DNA from: Rheum nobile
Taxonomy: Eukaryota > Streptophyta > Magnoliopsida > Caryophyllales > Polygonaceae
DNA: 64,000 nt
NCBI GenBank assembly: GCA_027886185.1
Contig: WOAB01000056.1
Location: 7,626,001 to 7,690,000 of the forward strand
Reading direction: 5' to 3'
Under the pieces are notes generated by a model. It saw nothing but the letters and a program-made list of their open reading frames with translations. It was not told the DNA's origin and did not search any database. A program made the translations under genes and the position numbers. Position 1 is the first letter of the stretch, and each line of letters starts with the position of its first letter. This document shows, one piece after another, positions 61,443 to 64,000 of the stretch.

Positions 61443-64000
61443 ATGGCTGAAAGCATTAGACTGAAATCCTTTGATGGCAATAGTGACTTCTCCATGTGGA
61501 AGGTGAAGATGAAAGCGATCTTAATAAAAGAAAAATGCTACAAGGCAATCTCTGAGGAGTGGCTTATTGGGACCACCAATGCTGAGATAAAAGATATTCA
61601 AGACTTAGCACATTCTGAGATCATGATAAGGTTAATTGACGACGTGGCTCGTCAGGTTGTAAGTTTCACTCAACCTAAGGCTCTCTAGAATGCTTTAGAT
61701 GAAACCTATTTGACTAAGTCTTTATCTAGTAGAATTTCCCTTCTGTGCAAGTTGTTCACTTTCAAAATGGATGTCTTTGACTGTGAATGAGAACTTTGAT
61801 GCTTTCTTGAAAATGACTCACGATTTGAAACGATGTGATGATGAGATAAAGGAAACTTACCAAGCTGTGTTGTTGTTGAATTCTCTGCCTTCCCAGTTTG
61901 ACACCCTTAAGGATGTCATTCAATATGGTCGTGATGAATTAACTCTTTCTAAGATCACTGAGGCTATTATTCAAAAGGATGAGGTTCTAAAGGTGTTCAA
62001 GTCTAAGTATAAGACTAAAAATGAACCTAAAAATGACTCTAAATCTGAGGTGTTAATGGCCAAAGGAAAAGGGAAGAATTATCACAAGAAATCCTCTAAA
62101 TGCTATTACTGCAGTAAAGATTGTCATAAAAGAACTCGTGATGAGAAAAAAATAAGAAAAACAATCCTGGTTCCTCTAATGTGTTTGAATCTTGCAAAGA
62201 ATATTCTCATGAATTGTTGATGGTTGTTGATTCCTATACTTGCAATGATTGGATTCTTGACTCTGGTTGCACAATGCATGCTACACCCCACAAGGGTCTA
62301 TTTTCTTCTCTGACTAAATGTGATAAGGGAGAGGTTATGCTAGGTGATCATACCACCCTTATGATTAAGGGAACTAGGTCTATTCCTATGAGAATGCATG
62401 ATGGTAAAATTAGAGTTATTCAGATTGTGAGATGGGTTCTAAATTTGAGAAGAAATTTGTAGTCTGAATCCATGTTTGATGATTTGAATTGCCATATTAT
62501 GACTCATCATGGTATAAGGGATGTTATTAGAGATGGAAAAGTCCTTATAAGAAGCATGAAAAAGGAAAGTCTTTATTATGTCATTGCATCTCCTGAATTG
62601 AATGTTTCTAGTGATGTGATCAAAAATGGAAATTCTGATTATACAAAGATGTGGCATGACAGACTAGGTCATATAGGCAATACTGGCTTATTACATCTAT
62701 TTAAGCATGGATTGATTGAAAAACATCCTTGTGAGCTTGATTTATGTGAAAATTACATTTTTGGTAAGAAGTCTAAGCATAGTTTTGGGAAGTCTTCCTA
62801 CACTGCATCCAGACCCCTAGAGTATGTTCACTCAGATCTCTGGGGGCATGCACAAGTTGATACAATTGGGGTAGGATATATTTCCTATCCCTGATTGACC
62901 ACTTTTCCAGAAAAGTGTGTGTAAACTTTCTAAGAACTAAAAATGAGGCTTTTGACTCTTTCAAATCTTGGAAGATTATAGTAGAGAGTCAAATTGGTCT
63001 CAAGCTTAAATGCCTTAAAACAGATAATGGCCTTGAGTTCTGTAATCATGATTTTGACATGTATTGCAAAAACAATGGTATCAAAAGGAACCTAACAGTG
63101 CCTGGCACCCCTCAGCAGAATGGTACTGCTGATAGGATGAACATGACACTGTTAGAGAAAGCCAGGTGTATGTTGATCAGTTCAGGAATGAGACCATCAA
63201 TGTGGGGTGAGGCTGTAATAATTGTAGCTTACCTCATAAATCAATCTGCTTCTTTTGTAGTGGAATTTAAAACACCACAAGAATTGTGGACATGTAAGAA
63301 ACCCAACTTGACACACTTGAGACCTTTTGGGTGTACTGCTTACTCCCAAATATCTCAAGGAAATCTTAACCCTAGAGCCCAAAAATGTGTCATGCTAGGG
63401 TACCCAGAGGGTGTAAAAGGCTATAAGTTATTACTTGTCCAACCCCATGGGTACAAAGTAATAACTTCTAGAAATGTCACCTTCGATGAAAAAGATTTCC
63501 ACTTTAAAAATAGACTAATATATGCTACTGAGGATACATGTACAAATGAAGACAGCAGAGGAGGGACTGTCACCTTGGGGCAGTTCTTTGAGCCTCACAA
63601 CCAAGAAAATGATCAAGAAGAGGATTTTGACATAGGATACTCTTCCACTAAGCACCCAAGCAGCTCAGAAGGGAACACTGAAGAAGGACCAAACCACTCC
63701 ACAGAAGAAAGCAATGAAGAAATTGCAGCTCTGCAACCTCACCAATAGGTGGGGGAGTAAGTGAAACTTCTAACCCTTCTGTTGGATCTTCTGATATGCA
63801 CTTAGATGCCTTGCATGATAACACTGAAAATGTGCATGATCTGGCTAACTACCAACTTGTTAGAGATAGAGAACCTAGGGTGAGGATTCCCAATAAGAAG
63901 TTCACATCTAATATTGTTGAGTTTGCTTTGCTTATGGCTGACTTGGTTGTTTCTTATACCCCTAACACTTATGAACAAGCTATAAAATGCTCTAAGGTTA
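61443..64000 (+). pseudogene. Copia gag-pol, 5' part, several breaks, continues off the window
   Basis: Order: gag from ATG 61443 (MAESIRLKSFDGNSDFSMWK) with a TAG at 61686-61688 where Trp is usual; a knuckle CYYCSKDCHKRTRD lacking its last Cys; protease WILDSGCT (62250-62273); pre-integrase MWHDRLGHIG; integrase with SDLWG, CLKTDNGLEF and TPQQNGTADRMN (Asp where the catalytic Glu is expected). The frame ends at 63748, then shifts into NYQLVRDREPRVRIPNKK and YTPNTYEQAIKCSKV, the approach to the RT. The Glu-to-Asp change and frameshifts indicate an inactive copy. Confidence 0.85.

Overview
The window is repeat-dominated nuclear DNA of a flowering plant, most likely a eudicot. The evidence is nested LTR retrotransposons with plant-type primer sites (Met-tRNA and probable Asp-tRNA), plant LINE fragments, short inverted-repeat elements, and intron-containing plant gene pieces. 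I found no rRNA or tRNA genes, no bacterial genes and no CRISPR array. The only host gene with a coherent structure is a partial plant cyclopropane-fatty-acid synthase gene (2867-13993, seven exons, + strand).

Layout. 1-2550: a nest of LINE fragments, one host reverse-transcriptase fragment split by two other LINEs and a 192-bp solo LTR. 2568-2748: an inverted Copia-type LTR. 2867-13993: the synthase gene part. Its fifth intron holds a 2.5-kb Pack-MULE-like element (6092-8563) carrying fragments of an rRNA dimethyltransferase (DIM1) gene and a patatin-like phospholipase gene. Its sixth intron holds a 4.9-kb Copia element (8938-13841). 14265-22778: an inverted Athila-like fragment interrupted by a gag-only non-autonomous Ty3/Gypsy element (15485-22370). 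22779-29050 plus 50104-50637: an inverted, 3'-truncated Tekay/Del-like Gypsy element whose LTR was split by a 21-kb Athila-type unit (29051-50098). That unit is a tandem LTR-internal-LTR-internal-LTR array. The second internal copy has an unbroken 1821-codon gag-pol; the first has one nonsense codon.

50638-64000: a Copia gag-protease relic; another Gypsy LTR (51947-55414) that contains a 1.06-kb MULE-like element with a 9-bp target duplication; a broken reading frame between primer site and gag; a Copia/Gypsy chimera (56984-59396); and the 5' part of a Copia element running off the window, whose LTR contains a 976-bp Harbinger-type MITE.

Most coding capacity is gag-pol of mobile elements at various stages of decay, and many nonsense codons look like C-to-T (or G-to-A) changes. 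The most interesting signals are non-coding. CGGCG-NN-CGCCG motifs recur in the Athila LTR, its gag-pol coding region and its 3' region. A duplicated CCCGAAAGGG hairpin sits inside non-identical closing stems. Conserved sequence blocks are shared by otherwise different Gypsy LTRs. Two MULE-like elements are packed with short-motif arrays, and one of them shows nested gene capture.
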